Assembly (NCBI GenBank): GCA_963731205.1
Contig: CAVSUJ010000002.1
Span: 1,922,001-1,986,000 of the forward strand
Direction of reading: 5' to 3'
Source: DATAZK01 sp963731205
GTDB taxonomy: Bacteria > Actinomycetota > Actinomycetes > Frankiales > Frankiaceae
Length of the DNA: 64,000 nt
Both the position numbers and the translations under genes were made by a program. The notes under the pieces are model-generated. The model searched no databases and had not been told where the DNA came from. It saw nothing but the letters and a program-made list of their open reading frames with translations. Shown one piece after another: positions 54,434 through 63,967 of this stretch. Positions within the stretch are counted from its first letter, which is position 1, and each line of letters starts with the position of its first letter.

Positions 54434-55086
54434 GGCGGGCGATCCAGGGGGCGGCAGTCGTCGTCGCAGCAGCACTGCTCGGGGCATGCAGCAGCTCCTC
54501 GAGCACGGGAGACGCGTCCCACACACCGGCCACGCCCACCACGTCCGCTTCGTCCGGGTCTTCCGCAGCGGCTCCGTTGATCGCCGGCGTGACGGTCGTC
54601 AACGACCTGCCGCACACCCATTACCAGGGCGTGCACCTGGTCTACAGCCACACGCCACCGCTGGGCGGTGACCACAGCCCGTACCCGATGAACTGCGCGG
54701 TCTACACGACACCGGTGCCGAACGAGAACGCCGTCCACTCGCTCGAGCACGGCGGCGTCTGGTTGACCTACCAGCCGGGCGTCGATCCCTCGCCACTGGT
54801 GAAGCTCGACGCGATCGACCCGAATTACGTGCTCATCTCGCCCTACCCGGGGCAGCCGTCGAAGGTCATCGCCACCGCCTGGGGCCTGCAGCTCAAGGTC
54901 GATTCCGCGACCGACCCGAGGTTGAAAGCGTTCGTCGAGGCCTACCACGCCGGCGGTCAGGGCGGTGAGAAGGGCGCCGCCTGCCAGGGCGTCAATCTCG
55001 CGCAGGCGCAGCAGCTCTTCGCCCAGGGACCACCCCCGGGGCAGCCGACCCCGCCAGTGCCTGCCGACAAGCCCGGCGGTAATTAG
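54430..55086 (+). CDS. DUF3105 lipoprotein
   Basis: A 218-aa exported protein from the GTG at 54430. The lipobox LLGAC gives an acylated Cys at ~20, followed by a Ser/Thr-rich linker. The DUF3105 domain has DLPHTHYQGVHLVYSHTPPLGGDH, MNCAVYTTPVPNENAVHSLEHGGVW (conserved Cys, HSLEHG) and ILISPYPG-like VLISPYPGQPSKVI. The His/Cys content suggests metal binding, but the function is unknown. It sits in a run with the CheY-like gene (overlapping start) and argS (35 bp downstream), a setting I recall in other actinobacteria. Confidence 0.87.
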   Translation: MRRAIQGAAVVVAAALLGACSSSSSTGDASHTPATPTTSASSGSSAAAPLIAGVTVVNDLPHTHYQGVHLVYSHTPPLGGDHSPYPMNCAVYTTPVPNENAVHSLEHGGVWLTYQPGVDPSPLVKLDAIDPNYVLISPYPGQPSKVIATAWGLQLKVDSATDPRLKAFVEAYHAGGQGGEKGAACQGVNLAQAQQLFAQGPPPGQPTPPVPADKPGGN

Positions 55087-55121
55087 ATCAACCTGCGGGC
55101 GCGCGTCGATACCCTCGAAGC

Positions 55122-56771
55122 ATGACTCCGGCCGAACTCTCCGTCGCCATCCGTACGGTGGTGGCCGAAGCCGTGGCCGCCGGCGAGTTCGCGGCGCCGA
55201 TCCCGGAGTCGGTGCACGTCGAGCGCCCGCGCAGCAAGGCCCACGGGGATTACGCGAGCAATGTCGCGCTTGTCCTCGCCAAGCAGGCCGGCCGGCCCCC
55301 ACGCCAGATCGCCGAGATCATCGCTGCCCGGCTGGGAAGCGTCGCCGGGATCGCGTCGGTCGAGGTCGCGGGGCCGGGCTTCCTGAACATCACCCTCGAC
55401 AGCCTCGGGGGCGTGGTCACCACCATCCTGGCGGCCGGCGCCACCTACGGAAACAATGACGAGGCCGCCAAGCAGCGGATCAACCTCGAATTCGTCAGCG
55501 CCAACCCGACCGGCCCGATCCACGTCGGCGGTACCCGCTGGGCAGCGGTGGGTGACGCGATCGCCCGGCTGCTCATCGCGAGCGGGGCCGAAGTCACCCG
55601 CGAGTACTACGTGAACGACGCCGGCGCACAGATCAGCCGCTTCGCCGCGTCACAGCTGGCGGCTGCGCGCGGCGAGCCGACCCCGGAGGGCGGTTACGCA
55701 GGCGCGTACATCGCCGAGGTCGCGGCACGCGTGCTCTGGGCGAATCCCGGCCTGCCGACCGAACCCGTCGAGACGGCGCTGGAGACCTTCGCGAGCGCGG
55801 GCGTCGGGTTCATGCTCGCCGACATCGGCGCGTCACTCGACAGCTTCGGGGTGCACTTCGACGTCTGGTTCTCCGAGCGTTCGCTGGCCACTTCCGGGGC
55901 GGTCGAGCATGCGCTGGACCGGCTCAAGGCCGAAGGTCACACCTACGAGGCCGACGGCGCGCTCTGGCTGCGCACCACCGACTTCGGCGACGACAAGGAC
56001 CGGGTGCTGGTCAAGTCCGACGGCGACACGTCCTACTTCACCTCCGACGCCGCGTACTACCTCGACAAGCGCGAGCGCGGCTACGAGCGGTGCATCTACA
56101 TCCTCGGCGCCGACCACCACGGCTACATCGGCCGGCTCCGGGCGATGGTCGGCTGCTTCGGCGACGATCCGGGCCAGACGCTCGAGATCATGATCGGGCA
56201 GCTGGTGAATGTGCTGCGCGGCGGTGAGCCGGTCCGGATGAGCAAGCGCGCCGGAACCTTCATCACCCTCGATGATCTCGTCGAGCTGGTGGGTGTGGAC
56301 GCAGCGCGCTACTCGCTGGCCCGCTCCTCCGTTGACTCGGCGCTCGACATCGACATCGATCTGCTGGCCAGCCGCACCAATGCCAATCCCGTGTACTACG
56401 TCCAGTACGCCCATGCCCGGCAGGCCAGCCTGCTGCGGGGGGCGGCCGACCTCGGGCTGTCACTCGATCCGGATGCCGACGTCACGTTGCTGACCCACGA
56501 GCGGGAGGGCGAATTGCTGCGCGCGCTGGGGGAGTTCCCCCGGATCGTCGCGGCAGCGGCCGGGGCCCGGGCTCCGCATCGCGTCGCCCGTTACCTGGAG
56601 GAGCTGGCCGGCACCTATCACCGGTTCTACGACGCCTGCCGGGTCCTGCCGCAAGGTGACGAGGAGCCCGGTCCGCTGAACGCCGCCCGGCTGGTGCTCG
56701 TCGAGGCCACCCGAATCGTCATCGCCAACGGGCTCGGCCTGCTCGGCGTCAGCGCACCAGAGCGGATGTAG
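55122..56771 (+). CDS. argS: Arginyl-tRNA synthetase
   Basis: A 549-aa class I synthetase charging tRNA-Arg. The N-terminal domain includes HGDYASNVALVLAKQAG. The HIGH-equivalent is SANPTGPIHVGGTRW (~127-140). LVKSDGDTSYFTSDAAYYLDK and ILGADHHGYIGRLRAM are typical. The KMSK equivalent is VRMSKRAGTFITLDDLVE. The C-terminal anticodon-binding domain ends with ARLVLVEATRIVIANGLGLLGV. It is complete in length. It precedes lysA by 2 bp, giving an argS-lysA-hom-thrC-thrB run. A tRNA-Arg gene lies 1.2 kb upstream on the opposite strand. Confidence 0.97.
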   Translation: MTPAELSVAIRTVVAEAVAAGEFAAPIPESVHVERPRSKAHGDYASNVALVLAKQAGRPPRQIAEIIAARLGSVAGIASVEVAGPGFLNITLDSLGGVVTTILAAGATYGNNDEAAKQRINLEFVSANPTGPIHVGGTRWAAVGDAIARLLIASGAEVTREYYVNDAGAQISRFAASQLAAARGEPTPEGGYAGAYIAEVAARVLWANPGLPTEPVETALETFASAGVGFMLADIGASLDSFGVHFDVWFSERSLATSGAVEHALDRLKAEGHTYEADGALWLRTTDFGDDKDRVLVKSDGDTSYFTSDAAYYLDKRERGYERCIYILGADHHGYIGRLRAMVGCFGDDPGQTLEIMIGQLVNVLRGGEPVRMSKRAGTFITLDDLVELVGVDAARYSLARSSVDSALDIDIDLLASRTNANPVYYVQYAHARQASLLRGAADLGLSLDPDADVTLLTHEREGELLRALGEFPRIVAAAAGARAPHRVARYLEELAGTYHRFYDACRVLPQGDEEPGPLNAARLVLVEATRIVIANGLGLLGVSAPERM

Positions 56772-56773
56772 CC

Positions 56774-58102
56774 GTGAGCAAAGGTGTGGCCGCGTCGCCG
56801 CTCGAACCGGCCGTCTGGCCGCGTTCGGCGGCGCTCGACCCGGATGGAGTGCTTCGGCTCGGGGGGCTGCGCGTCGACGAGCTCGCCGCCGAGTACGGCA
56901 CCCCGCTGCTCGTACTCGACGAGGCCGATTTCCGCTCTCGGTGCCGCGATTTCCGTACGGCTTTCGGCGCGGGAGCGACGGTCTGCTACGCCGGAAAAGC
57001 CTTTCTCAGCAAGGCAATTGCCGGGTGGGTGGCGGAAGAAGGGCTCTCGCTCGACGTCTGCACGGGTGGTGAGCTCGCGGTCGCCGAAGCGGTCGAATTC
57101 CCCGCCGGGCGGATCACGTTCCACGGCAACAACAAGTCGGTCGGCGAGCTGCGCCGCGCCGTCGCTTACGGGGTGGGCCGGGTCGCGGTCGACTCGAGCG
57201 AGGAGATCGAACGGCTGGCGGCGGTCGCGTCGCAAGCCGGCATGCGCCAGCGCGTCTACATCCGGGTGACCCCGGGCGTCGAGGCCCACACGCACGAGTA
57301 CGTCGCCACCGGCCAGGAAGACCAGAAGTTCGGCTTTTCGCTGTCGTCCGGCGCCGCGGAGGCGGCCGTCGCGCAGGTGCTCACCCATCCCGAGCTCGAA
57401 CTGGTCGGCCTGCACGCCCACATCGGTTCGCAGATCTTTGATACGGCCGGCTTCCGGCTCGCGGCGCAGCGGTTGGTCGGACTGTTGGGTGACGTCCGCG
57501 ACACCCACGGGATCGAGCTGCCCGAGCTCGATCTCGGCGGGGGCTTCGGGATCGCGTACACCAGCGAAGACGCGCCCCTCGACATCGCCGAGATGGCCGA
57601 GCGGATGACGGCGCTGGTGGAAAAGGCGTGTGCCGATGCGGGGCTTCGGGTGCCGCATCTGGCCGTCGAGCCCGGCCGGGCGATCGCGGGCCCGGGCACC
57701 GTCACGATCTATGAGGTGGGCACCGTCAAGGACTTGCCGGGCCTTCGCACGTACGTCAGCGTCGATGGCGGAATGAGCGACAACATCCGTCCCGCCCTTT
57801 ACGGCGCGCACTACACCGTGGCGCTGGTTTCGCGGCGCAGCGAGGCACCTTCGCACGTGGTCACGGTGGTCGGAAAGCACTGCGAGAGCGGCGATCTCGT
57901 GGCCCCTAACGTCTCGATGCCTGCCGACGTCCGTCCCGGTGATTTACTCGCGGTCGCCTCCAGCGGCGCGTACCACCGATCGATGGCCAGCAACTACAAC
58001 CACGTCCCGCGCCCACCCGTGGTGGCGGTACTCGAAGGACAGTCCCGGGTGCTGATCCGCCGTGAGAGCGAAGCGGACCTGCTCGCGTTGGACCTCGGAT
58101 GA
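56774..58102 (+). CDS. lysA: Diaminopimelate decarboxylase
   Basis: A 442-aa fold-type III PLP enzyme that makes L-lysine from meso-diaminopimelate; GTG start 2 bp after argS. PLP Lys is ~75 in VCYAGKAFL. Other family blocks are ITFHGNNKSVGELRRAV, LHAHIGSQIFD, LDLGGGFGIAYTS, VEPGRAIAGPGT (phosphate loop), the catalytic Cys in GKHCESGDLVAP and SSGAYHRSMASNYNHVPRP near the end. It is complete. Its last 4 bases overlap the hom start (ATGA), so the two are translationally coupled. Confidence 0.97.
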   Translation: MSKGVAASPLEPAVWPRSAALDPDGVLRLGGLRVDELAAEYGTPLLVLDEADFRSRCRDFRTAFGAGATVCYAGKAFLSKAIAGWVAEEGLSLDVCTGGELAVAEAVEFPAGRITFHGNNKSVGELRRAVAYGVGRVAVDSSEEIERLAAVASQAGMRQRVYIRVTPGVEAHTHEYVATGQEDQKFGFSLSSGAAEAAVAQVLTHPELELVGLHAHIGSQIFDTAGFRLAAQRLVGLLGDVRDTHGIELPELDLGGGFGIAYTSEDAPLDIAEMAERMTALVEKACADAGLRVPHLAVEPGRAIAGPGTVTIYEVGTVKDLPGLRTYVSVDGGMSDNIRPALYGAHYTVALVSRRSEAPSHVVTVVGKHCESGDLVAPNVSMPADVRPGDLLAVASSGAYHRSMASNYNHVPRPPVVAVLEGQSRVLIRRESEADLLALDLG

Positions 58103-59403
58103 CCGCCCCCGCCGGCCGACCGCTGCGGGTCGCGCTGCTCGGCTGCGGCGTCGTCGGTAGCGAGGTCGTGCGTCAGCTCGAGCAGCGCAAGGTCGAGCTG
58201 GCCGCCCGCGTTGGCGCCCCCCTCGAGATCGCCGGCATCGCGGTGCGCCGCCCGCAGCGAGCGCGCAATCTCCCTGTGGACGCAGGGCTTTTCACCGCTG
58301 ACGCTGCCGGTCTCGTCACCCGCGACGACGTCGACATCGTCATCGAGGTCGTCGGCGGCATCGAGCCCGCGCGCAGCTGGATGCTCTCGGCGATGGCAGG
58401 CGGCAAGAGCGTGGTCACCGCCAACAAGGCGCTGCTGGCCGCTGATGGCACCACGCTGTATGAAGCCGCTGGAGACGCCGGCGTCGACCTCTACTACGAG
58501 GCGAGCGTCGCCGGTGCCATTCCCCTGCTGCGCCCGCTGCGGGAGAGCCTCGTCGGCGACAGCATCGTGCGCGTGCTCGGCATCGTGAACGGGACGACGA
58601 ACTACATCCTCACCCGCATGGACGAGACCGGCGCGAGCTTCTCCGAGGCGCTCGAGGAAGCGACCGCGCTCGGCTACGCAGAGGCCGACCCGACCGCTGA
58701 CATCGACGGCTTCGACGCCGCCAGCAAGGCCGCGATCATCGCCTCGCTCGCGTTCCACACCCGGGTGCGTTCGGCTGACGTCTACCGCGAGGGGATCGGC
58801 GCGGTCACCACGTCAGACATGGCGAGCGCGAAAGCGATGGGCGCGACGGTCAAGCTGCTCGCCATCGCCGAACGGGCACCCACCGAGAGCGGCATCAGCG
58901 TGCGGGTGCACCCGGCGATGATCCCGCTCACCCACCCGCTCGCCAGCGTGCGCGAGGCCTACAACGCGGTGTTCGTCGAGGCCGAGGCGGCGGGCTCGAT
59001 GATGTTCTACGGGCGCGGCGCCGGCGGCACCCCTACCGCGTCGGCCGTGCTGGGCGATCTGGTCACGGTCGCGCGGAACCGCCTCGGCGGCAGGCGGGGT
59101 CCACGCGAGTCCGCCTACGCGAATCTGGCCACCCTGCCCATGGGACGAACGGTCACCCGGTATCACGTCTCGCTCGACGTGGCCGACAAAGCAGGTGTGC
59201 TTGCTGTCGTCGCCAATGCCTTCGCGTCCCAGGACGTGAGCATCTCCAGCGTCCGGCAGGAGGGCCGGGGAGACGACGCCTCGTTGGTGCTCGTCACCCA
59301 CACGGCCACCGATGCCGCGCTCGCGGCCACCGTCGACCAGTTGCGCGATCTTGACGTCGTACGCGCCGTCGCCAGCGTCATGAGAGTGGAGGGCGAGACA
59401 TGA
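58099..59403 (+). CDS. hom: Homoserine dehydrogenase
   Basis: A 434-aa enzyme reducing aspartate semialdehyde to homoserine. The NAD(P) motif VALLGCGVVGSEVVRQL is at the N-terminus. IVIEVVGGIEPARSWML, SVVTANKALLA, GIVNGTTNYILTRMDETG and AEADPTADIDGFDAASKAAIIA (catalytic Asp/Lys region) are all present. The C-terminal ACT domain (~355-434, DVADKAGVLAVVANAFASQ) indicates feedback control, in this family by threonine. It overlaps lysA upstream and thrC downstream by 4 bp each. Confidence 0.97.
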   Translation: MTAPAGRPLRVALLGCGVVGSEVVRQLEQRKVELAARVGAPLEIAGIAVRRPQRARNLPVDAGLFTADAAGLVTRDDVDIVIEVVGGIEPARSWMLSAMAGGKSVVTANKALLAADGTTLYEAAGDAGVDLYYEASVAGAIPLLRPLRESLVGDSIVRVLGIVNGTTNYILTRMDETGASFSEALEEATALGYAEADPTADIDGFDAASKAAIIASLAFHTRVRSADVYREGIGAVTTSDMASAKAMGATVKLLAIAERAPTESGISVRVHPAMIPLTHPLASVREAYNAVFVEAEAAGSMMFYGRGAGGTPTASAVLGDLVTVARNRLGGRRGPRESAYANLATLPMGRTVTRYHVSLDVADKAGVLAVVANAFASQDVSISSVRQEGRGDDASLVLVTHTATDAALAATVDQLRDLDVVRAVASVMRVEGET

Positions 59404-60551
59404 CCGTCACCGCCGCACACACCACCGCGAATCCCACCGCGCCCGCAGGGCCTGCTGCCCCGAGCGGACCCACCGCCGGCCCGCTGACGGGGTCACGAGC
59501 GTGGCGAGGCGTGATCGAGGAGTACCGCGATCGCCTCCCCGTCAGCGCCTCCACCCCCGTGATCACGCTGCGCGAGGGCGGCACCCCGCTGGTTCATGCC
59601 GGACACCTGTCCGAGCGCACCGGCTGCGAGGTGCACCTGAAGGTCGAGGGTGCCAACCCCACGGGTTCCTTCAAGGACCGCGGCATGACGATGGCGATCA
59701 GCAAGGCGGTCGAGGCCGGGAGCCAGGCCGTCATCTGCGCGAGCACGGGCAACACGTCCGCGTCCGCCGCGGCCTACGCCGCTCGTGCCGGTCTCACCTG
59801 CGCCGTGCTGGTGCCCACCGGCAAGATCGCGCTCGGCAAGCTGGCGCAAGCTCTGGTCCACGGTGCGAAGCTGCTGGAGGTCGAGGGCAACTTCGACGAC
59901 TGCCTGACGCTCGCCCGTGACCTGTCCGAGCACTACCCGGTGACGCTCGTCAACAGCGTCAACCCGGACCGCATCGAGGGACAGAAGACCGCGGCGTTCG
60001 AGGTCTGTGACGCCCTCGGCGGGGCGCCTGACGTGCACTGCCTGCCGGTCGGAAACGCCGGCAACATCACGGCCTACTGGCGCGGCTATTGCGAGCTCGC
60101 CGCCGAGCAGACCCCGATGGGTCCGCGTCCGCGAATGCTCGGCTTCCAGGCGGCCGGCGCAGCGCCGATCGTGAATGGGGCGCCGGTGGTTGCGCCGTCG
60201 ACGATCGCGACGGCCATCCGCATCGGCAATCCGGCGTCCTGGCAGCAGGCGATCGCCGCGCGGGATGAATCCGGCGGCACCATCGCCGCGGTCAGCGATC
60301 GCGAGATCCTGGCGGCGTACCGGCTGCTCGCGACCCGTGAGGGGGTCTTCGTCGAACCGTCGAGCGCCGCGAGCGTCGCCGGCTTCCTCAATGCCCACCG
60401 CGACGGGCTGATCGCGAGTGGCGAGCGCGTCGTCTGCACGGTGACCGGTCACGGATTGAAGGACCCCGACTGGGCCATCAGCGGGGCGGCCAAGCCCACG
60501 AAGGTCCCGCCGGACGCCCAGGTCGCGGCTGCCAAGCTGGGTCTGGCCTAG
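59400..60551 (+). CDS. thrC: Threonine synthase
   Basis: A 383-aa PLP enzyme converting O-phosphohomoserine to threonine. The ATG at 59400 overlaps the hom stop. The first ~35 residues are an Ala/Pro-rich tail. The fold follows: WRGVIEEYRDRLPV, ITLREGGTPLVHA, the PLP Lys in NPTGSFKDRGMTMA, ICASTGNTSASAAAYAA (PLP phosphate/ring contacts), LPVGNAGNITAYWRGY and VCTVTGHGLKDPDWA. It is the short actinobacterial-type enzyme. Three bases separate its stop from thrB. Confidence 0.97.
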   Translation: MTVTAAHTTANPTAPAGPAAPSGPTAGPLTGSRAWRGVIEEYRDRLPVSASTPVITLREGGTPLVHAGHLSERTGCEVHLKVEGANPTGSFKDRGMTMAISKAVEAGSQAVICASTGNTSASAAAYAARAGLTCAVLVPTGKIALGKLAQALVHGAKLLEVEGNFDDCLTLARDLSEHYPVTLVNSVNPDRIEGQKTAAFEVCDALGGAPDVHCLPVGNAGNITAYWRGYCELAAEQTPMGPRPRMLGFQAAGAAPIVNGAPVVAPSTIATAIRIGNPASWQQAIAARDESGGTIAAVSDREILAAYRLLATREGVFVEPSSAASVAGFLNAHRDGLIASGERVVCTVTGHGLKDPDWAISGAAKPTKVPPDAQVAAAKLGLA

Positions 60552-60554
60552 CTC

Positions 60555-61457
60555 GTGGCGCCAGCTTTTCTGGCGCCCGCGCAGGTCAGGGTGCAGGTTC
60601 CGGCGACGAGTGCAAACCTCGGACCCGGATTCGACGCGCTCGGCCTCGCTCTCGGTATGTACGACGAGCTCGTGCTGCGCATCAGCAGCGAACCCGGGCT
60701 GCGGATCGAGGCCTACGGTGATGCCCCGACCGACGAGACCAACCTCGTCGTCCAGGGTGCACGGGCGGCTTTCGAGGCGGTCGGCGGGCAGCCGCTGGGA
60801 CTGGAGCTCGCCTACGTCGGACGGATCCCGCACTCGCGGGGGCTGGGCTCCTCTGCAGCCGCCATCTGCTCAGGCGTGACCGGTGCGCTCGCGCTCGCCG
60901 GTGTGCGTGACAGGTCGCTGGCCTTGCGGATTGCCAACGGGATCGAAGGGCACCCCGACAATGTCGCTGCCGCGCTGTACGGCGGCCTGACCATCGCCTG
61001 GATCGACGGCGACGGCCAGGCCGCTGCCGTCCGCCTCACGCCGGCGCCGGGCCTCACGCCGGTGGCCTTCATTCCGGAGCGACGCACGTCGACCTCCCAA
61101 TCACGAGGGACGCTGCCCGCCTCGGTATCGCATGCCGACGCGGCGCGCAACGCCGGCCGGGCCGCCCTGCTGGTGGCCGCGCTCACCACCGCTCCGCGCG
61201 AGCTGATGGCGGCCACCGAGGATCGGCTTCACCAGCCCTACCGGCTACCGGCGCTGCCCGAGGGGGCGGCTCTGATCGCCCGCCTGCGCGCTGCCGGCGT
61301 ACCGGCGGTGCTCTCGGGCTCCGGTCCGACTGTTCTTGCGCTCTGTCGCGATAGCGCAGAGTCCGCTGTTGCTCACGGTCTGAGCACAGGAGGATTCGAA
61401 CCGTGCGAGCTGAGCATTGACCTGGAAGGAACCACTTGCGCTGCAGCGCAAGGCTAG
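60555..61457 (+). CDS. thrB: Homoserine kinase
   Basis: A 300-aa GHMP-family kinase phosphorylating homoserine, from the GTG at 60555. VQVPATSANLGPGFDALGLALG (substrate site), the ATP loop GRIPHSRGLGSSAAAICSGV, GHPDNVAAALYGGLTIAW and the closing GSGPTVLALCRDS are all present. It completes the hom-thrC-thrB threonine branch. A 324-base gap separates it from rho, so rho likely has its own promoter in addition to read-through. Confidence 0.97.
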   Translation: MAPAFLAPAQVRVQVPATSANLGPGFDALGLALGMYDELVLRISSEPGLRIEAYGDAPTDETNLVVQGARAAFEAVGGQPLGLELAYVGRIPHSRGLGSSAAAICSGVTGALALAGVRDRSLALRIANGIEGHPDNVAAALYGGLTIAWIDGDGQAAAVRLTPAPGLTPVAFIPERRTSTSQSRGTLPASVSHADAARNAGRAALLVAALTTAPRELMAATEDRLHQPYRLPALPEGAALIARLRAAGVPAVLSGSGPTVLALCRDSAESAVAHGLSTGGFEPCELSIDLEGTTCAAAQG

Positions 61458-61781
61458 CCGCACTCATACGCATACGGGGTTAGGCAGGAATATCGACGCT
61501 CTTCCACAATGTTGATGCAAGTGTCGTGGTAGGCGGTATGCTGGCCATCAGCAACCGGCCCCGGCCTAGTTTGCTTCTCCCATCTGATTCATCCGGAGCG
61601 GGATTCTTCCGATCTACGCCAGGGAGCACCCCCCAGGTTTCGCTCGTCGTTCGGCGCGGCTCTGAGACCACTGGCCGCCGCCAGGTGCGCGGTCCCTCTT
61701 CGGTTGCACGCGAACTCTTTCTTCACAGCTGTACCGCTCCGTCACAGTGACCGGCGATCGCCGGTCTGAAAGGTAGTCACC
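61458..61781 (+). promoter_or_regulatory. rho upstream region with putative promoter and long leader
   Basis: A 324-base stretch without a convincing gene. A possible promoter is TTGATG (61512-61517) and TATGCT (61537-61542) with a rather long 19-base spacer, which would give a leader of about 235 bases before the TTG start of rho. Long leaders are common on rho genes, which are often autoregulated by Rho-dependent termination. I see no U-tract attenuator or known riboswitch. Confidence 0.35.
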
Positions 61782-63938
61782 TTGAGCGAACCCACCGAAC
61801 TGCTCGCCGGGCCCGCTCCCGAGCCGGAAGCTGCTGCTGGCGCCTCTCCTGTACGAGGCCGTCGCCGCGCCACTGGTCTTGCCGGGATGCTGTTGCCCGA
61901 GTTGCAGTCGCTGGCCGCCTCGCTGCACATCCCCGGCACCGCCCGCATGCGCAAGGGCGAGCTGATCGCCGCCATCCAGCTGGCCCAGGGGGCCGGCGGA
62001 GCCAGCGCTCCGAAGTCTGCCGCGTCCTCCGAGGCCCCAGCCCAGCCGACTCTCGAGTCCCTGCCCAAGTCCGACTCGCCGTCGACCCAGTCACAGTCCA
62101 ATGGCCGCTCGGCCGGCGAGGGTCGCCCCAGCCGCGCCCGCCAGCAGAGCAGCCGCGAATCGTCCATCGAGAGCAATGGCCACGCCGCTGTGCCCGCTGC
62201 CGATGCGTCCGAGACCGGCGAATCCAGCGCCGAATCCAGCTCCCCGTCGGCAGCTGATGGCACGCGTCGCCGTCGCCGCGGAAGTAGCCGCCCGACCGGC
62301 AGTCCGCAGGATTCGGGCGCCGAGTCGGCCACCGATGAGCGGTCAGCCAATGATCCGTCGGCCGGCGACACCGCCGGCGAGAATGGTGCCGGTCGCGTCG
62401 AGGGTGCCATTGCCGCCGCAGCCGACACCCGCACCGATACCCGTCCGGATCGCCAGGAGCGGCAGGACCGCCAGGGTGGCCAAGACCGTCAGGACCGCCA
62501 GCAGGGTGATCGCGGCCAGCAGGGCCAGCGTGACCGTAACCAGCAGGGCCAGCGCGACCGTAACCAGCAGAGCGATCGCAATCAGCAGGGCGACCGCAAC
62601 CAGCAAGGCGATCGCAATCAGCAGGGCGACCGTAACCAGCAGGGCGACCGCAACCAGCAGAACCAAAACCAGGGCGGCCAGAACAACGACTACGACGAGT
62701 TCGGCGGCAGCCGGCGGCGTGGTCGCTTCAGGGAGCGGCGCCCGCGTAACGGCCGTCCCGCCGGGCAGGGCGGCGGCTACAACGAGGCCGAGCCCATCAT
62801 TCGCGAGGACGACATCCTCGTCCCGATCGCGGGCATCCTCGACATCCTCGACAGCTACGCGTTCGTGCGTACCTCGGGCTACCTGACCGGCCCCAATGAC
62901 GTGTACGTGAGCCTCGCTCAGGTCCGCCGCTACGGCCTGCGCCGCGGCGACGCCATCACCGGCGCCGTCCGCCAGCCGCAGGAGGGCGAGAAGAAGGACA
63001 AGTACAACGCGATGGTGCGGCTCGACACCATCAACGGGCTCGACCCCGAAGAGGCGCGCAAGCGTCCCGAGTTCACCAAGCTCACCCCGCTCTACCCGAA
63101 TGAGCGGCTGCGCCTGGAGACCGAGCCCAACGTCCTGACCACGCGCGTCATCGATCTGGTCATGCCGCTCGGCAAGGGTCAGCGGGCGCTGATCGTCAGC
63201 CCGCCGAAGGCCGGTAAGACGATGGTGCTGCAGGCGATCGCCAATGCGATCACCACCAACAATCCCGAGTGTCACCTCATGGTCGTCCTCGTCGACGAAC
63301 GGCCCGAAGAGGTCACCGACATGCAGCGGTCGGTGAAGGGCGAGGTCATCGCCAGCACCTTCGACCGGCCGCCGACAGACCACACCAGCGTCGCGGAGCT
63401 CTCCATCGAGCGGGCGAAGCGCCTGGTCGAGATGGGCCACGATGTCGTCGTCCTGCTCGACTCGATCACCCGCCTGGGCCGCGCCTACAACCTGGCCGCG
63501 CCCACATCGGGACGCATCCTGTCCGGTGGCGTCGACTCCACGGCGCTCTACCCGCCGAAGCGTTTCCTCGGTGCCGCTCGCAACATCGAGCACGGCGGCT
63601 CGCTGACCATCCTCGCCACCGCGCTGGTCGAGACCGGCAGCACGATGGACACGGTGATCTTCGAGGAGTTCAAGGGCACCGGCAACGCCGAGCTGAAGCT
63701 CGACCGGCGGATCGCTGACAAGCGCATCTTCCCAGCGGTCGATGTCGACGCGTCCGGCACCCGCAAGGAGGAGCTGCTGCTCAGCCCGGAGGAGCTCGCC
63801 ATCACCTACAAGCTGCGCCGCGTGCTGCACGCGCTCGATTCGCAGCAGGGCATCGAGCTCTTGATCGACCGCCTCAAGCAGACGCGGACGAATTACGAAT
63901 TCCTGATGCAGATCGCCAAGACCACCCCCGGAGAATGA
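61782..63938 (+). CDS. rho: Transcription termination factor Rho with long arginine/glutamine-rich insertion
   Basis: A 718-aa RNA-dependent hexameric ATPase. The TTG start at 61782 has GAAAGG upstream. The N-terminal Rho domain is LLPELQSLAASLHIPG with RMRKGELIAAIQ. A disordered insertion of ~250 residues follows (roughly 65-320), first Ser/Ala/Glu-rich then Arg/Gln/Asn-rich, containing six-residue NQQGDR repeats. The RNA-binding cold-shock-like domain is DILVPIAGILDILDSYAFVR. The ATPase has Walker A SPPKAGKTM (~473-481), DERPEEVTDMQRSV, VVVLLDSITRLGRAYN, FLGAARNIEHGGSLT and RIFPAVDVDASGTRKEELL. Large insertions are typical of actinobacterial Rho and increase RNA binding. It follows thrB, as in many actinobacteria. 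Confidence 0.97.
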   Translation: MSEPTELLAGPAPEPEAAAGASPVRGRRRATGLAGMLLPELQSLAASLHIPGTARMRKGELIAAIQLAQGAGGASAPKSAASSEAPAQPTLESLPKSDSPSTQSQSNGRSAGEGRPSRARQQSSRESSIESNGHAAVPAADASETGESSAESSSPSAADGTRRRRRGSSRPTGSPQDSGAESATDERSANDPSAGDTAGENGAGRVEGAIAAAADTRTDTRPDRQERQDRQGGQDRQDRQQGDRGQQGQRDRNQQGQRDRNQQSDRNQQGDRNQQGDRNQQGDRNQQGDRNQQNQNQGGQNNDYDEFGGSRRRGRFRERRPRNGRPAGQGGGYNEAEPIIREDDILVPIAGILDILDSYAFVRTSGYLTGPNDVYVSLAQVRRYGLRRGDAITGAVRQPQEGEKKDKYNAMVRLDTINGLDPEEARKRPEFTKLTPLYPNERLRLETEPNVLTTRVIDLVMPLGKGQRALIVSPPKAGKTMVLQAIANAITTNNPECHLMVVLVDERPEEVTDMQRSVKGEVIASTFDRPPTDHTSVAELSIERAKRLVEMGHDVVVLLDSITRLGRAYNLAAPTSGRILSGGVDSTALYPPKRFLGAARNIEHGGSLTILATALVETGSTMDTVIFEEFKGTGNAELKLDRRIADKRIFPAVDVDASGTRKEELLLSPEELAITYKLRRVLHALDSQQGIELLIDRLKQTRTNYEFLMQIAKTTPGE
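62514..62660 (+). repeat. In-frame tandem repeat in rho (NQQGDR, 18-bp unit)
   Basis: Five near-identical 18-bp units (62562-62651; NQQSDR or NQQGDR) follow two 24-bp units encoding GQQGQRDR and NQQGQRDR, and a partial NQQN closes the array. Units differ mainly at silent positions (CGC/CGT, AAC/AAT), so the repeat is not a very recent slippage product. It encodes residues ~245-293, a basic, Gln/Asn-rich tract. Confidence 0.9.
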
Positions 63939-63967
63939 CCCGCGGATATCCCGGCCCAAGCGGGTCA
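63936..63967 (+). terminator. Hairpin at the rho stop codon
   Basis: TGACCCGC (63936-63943, including the stop codon) pairs perfectly with GCGGGTCA (63960-63967) across 16 bases. No U-tract follows. It may be a weak terminator or a 3' stability element between rho and the next gene, which lies outside the window. Confidence 0.3.

Noticed and set aside
61526..61750. A 74-codon frame in the rho leader, considered as a leader peptide
   Set aside because: No ribosome binding site and no regulatory codon run or attenuator structure; the sequence looks random.
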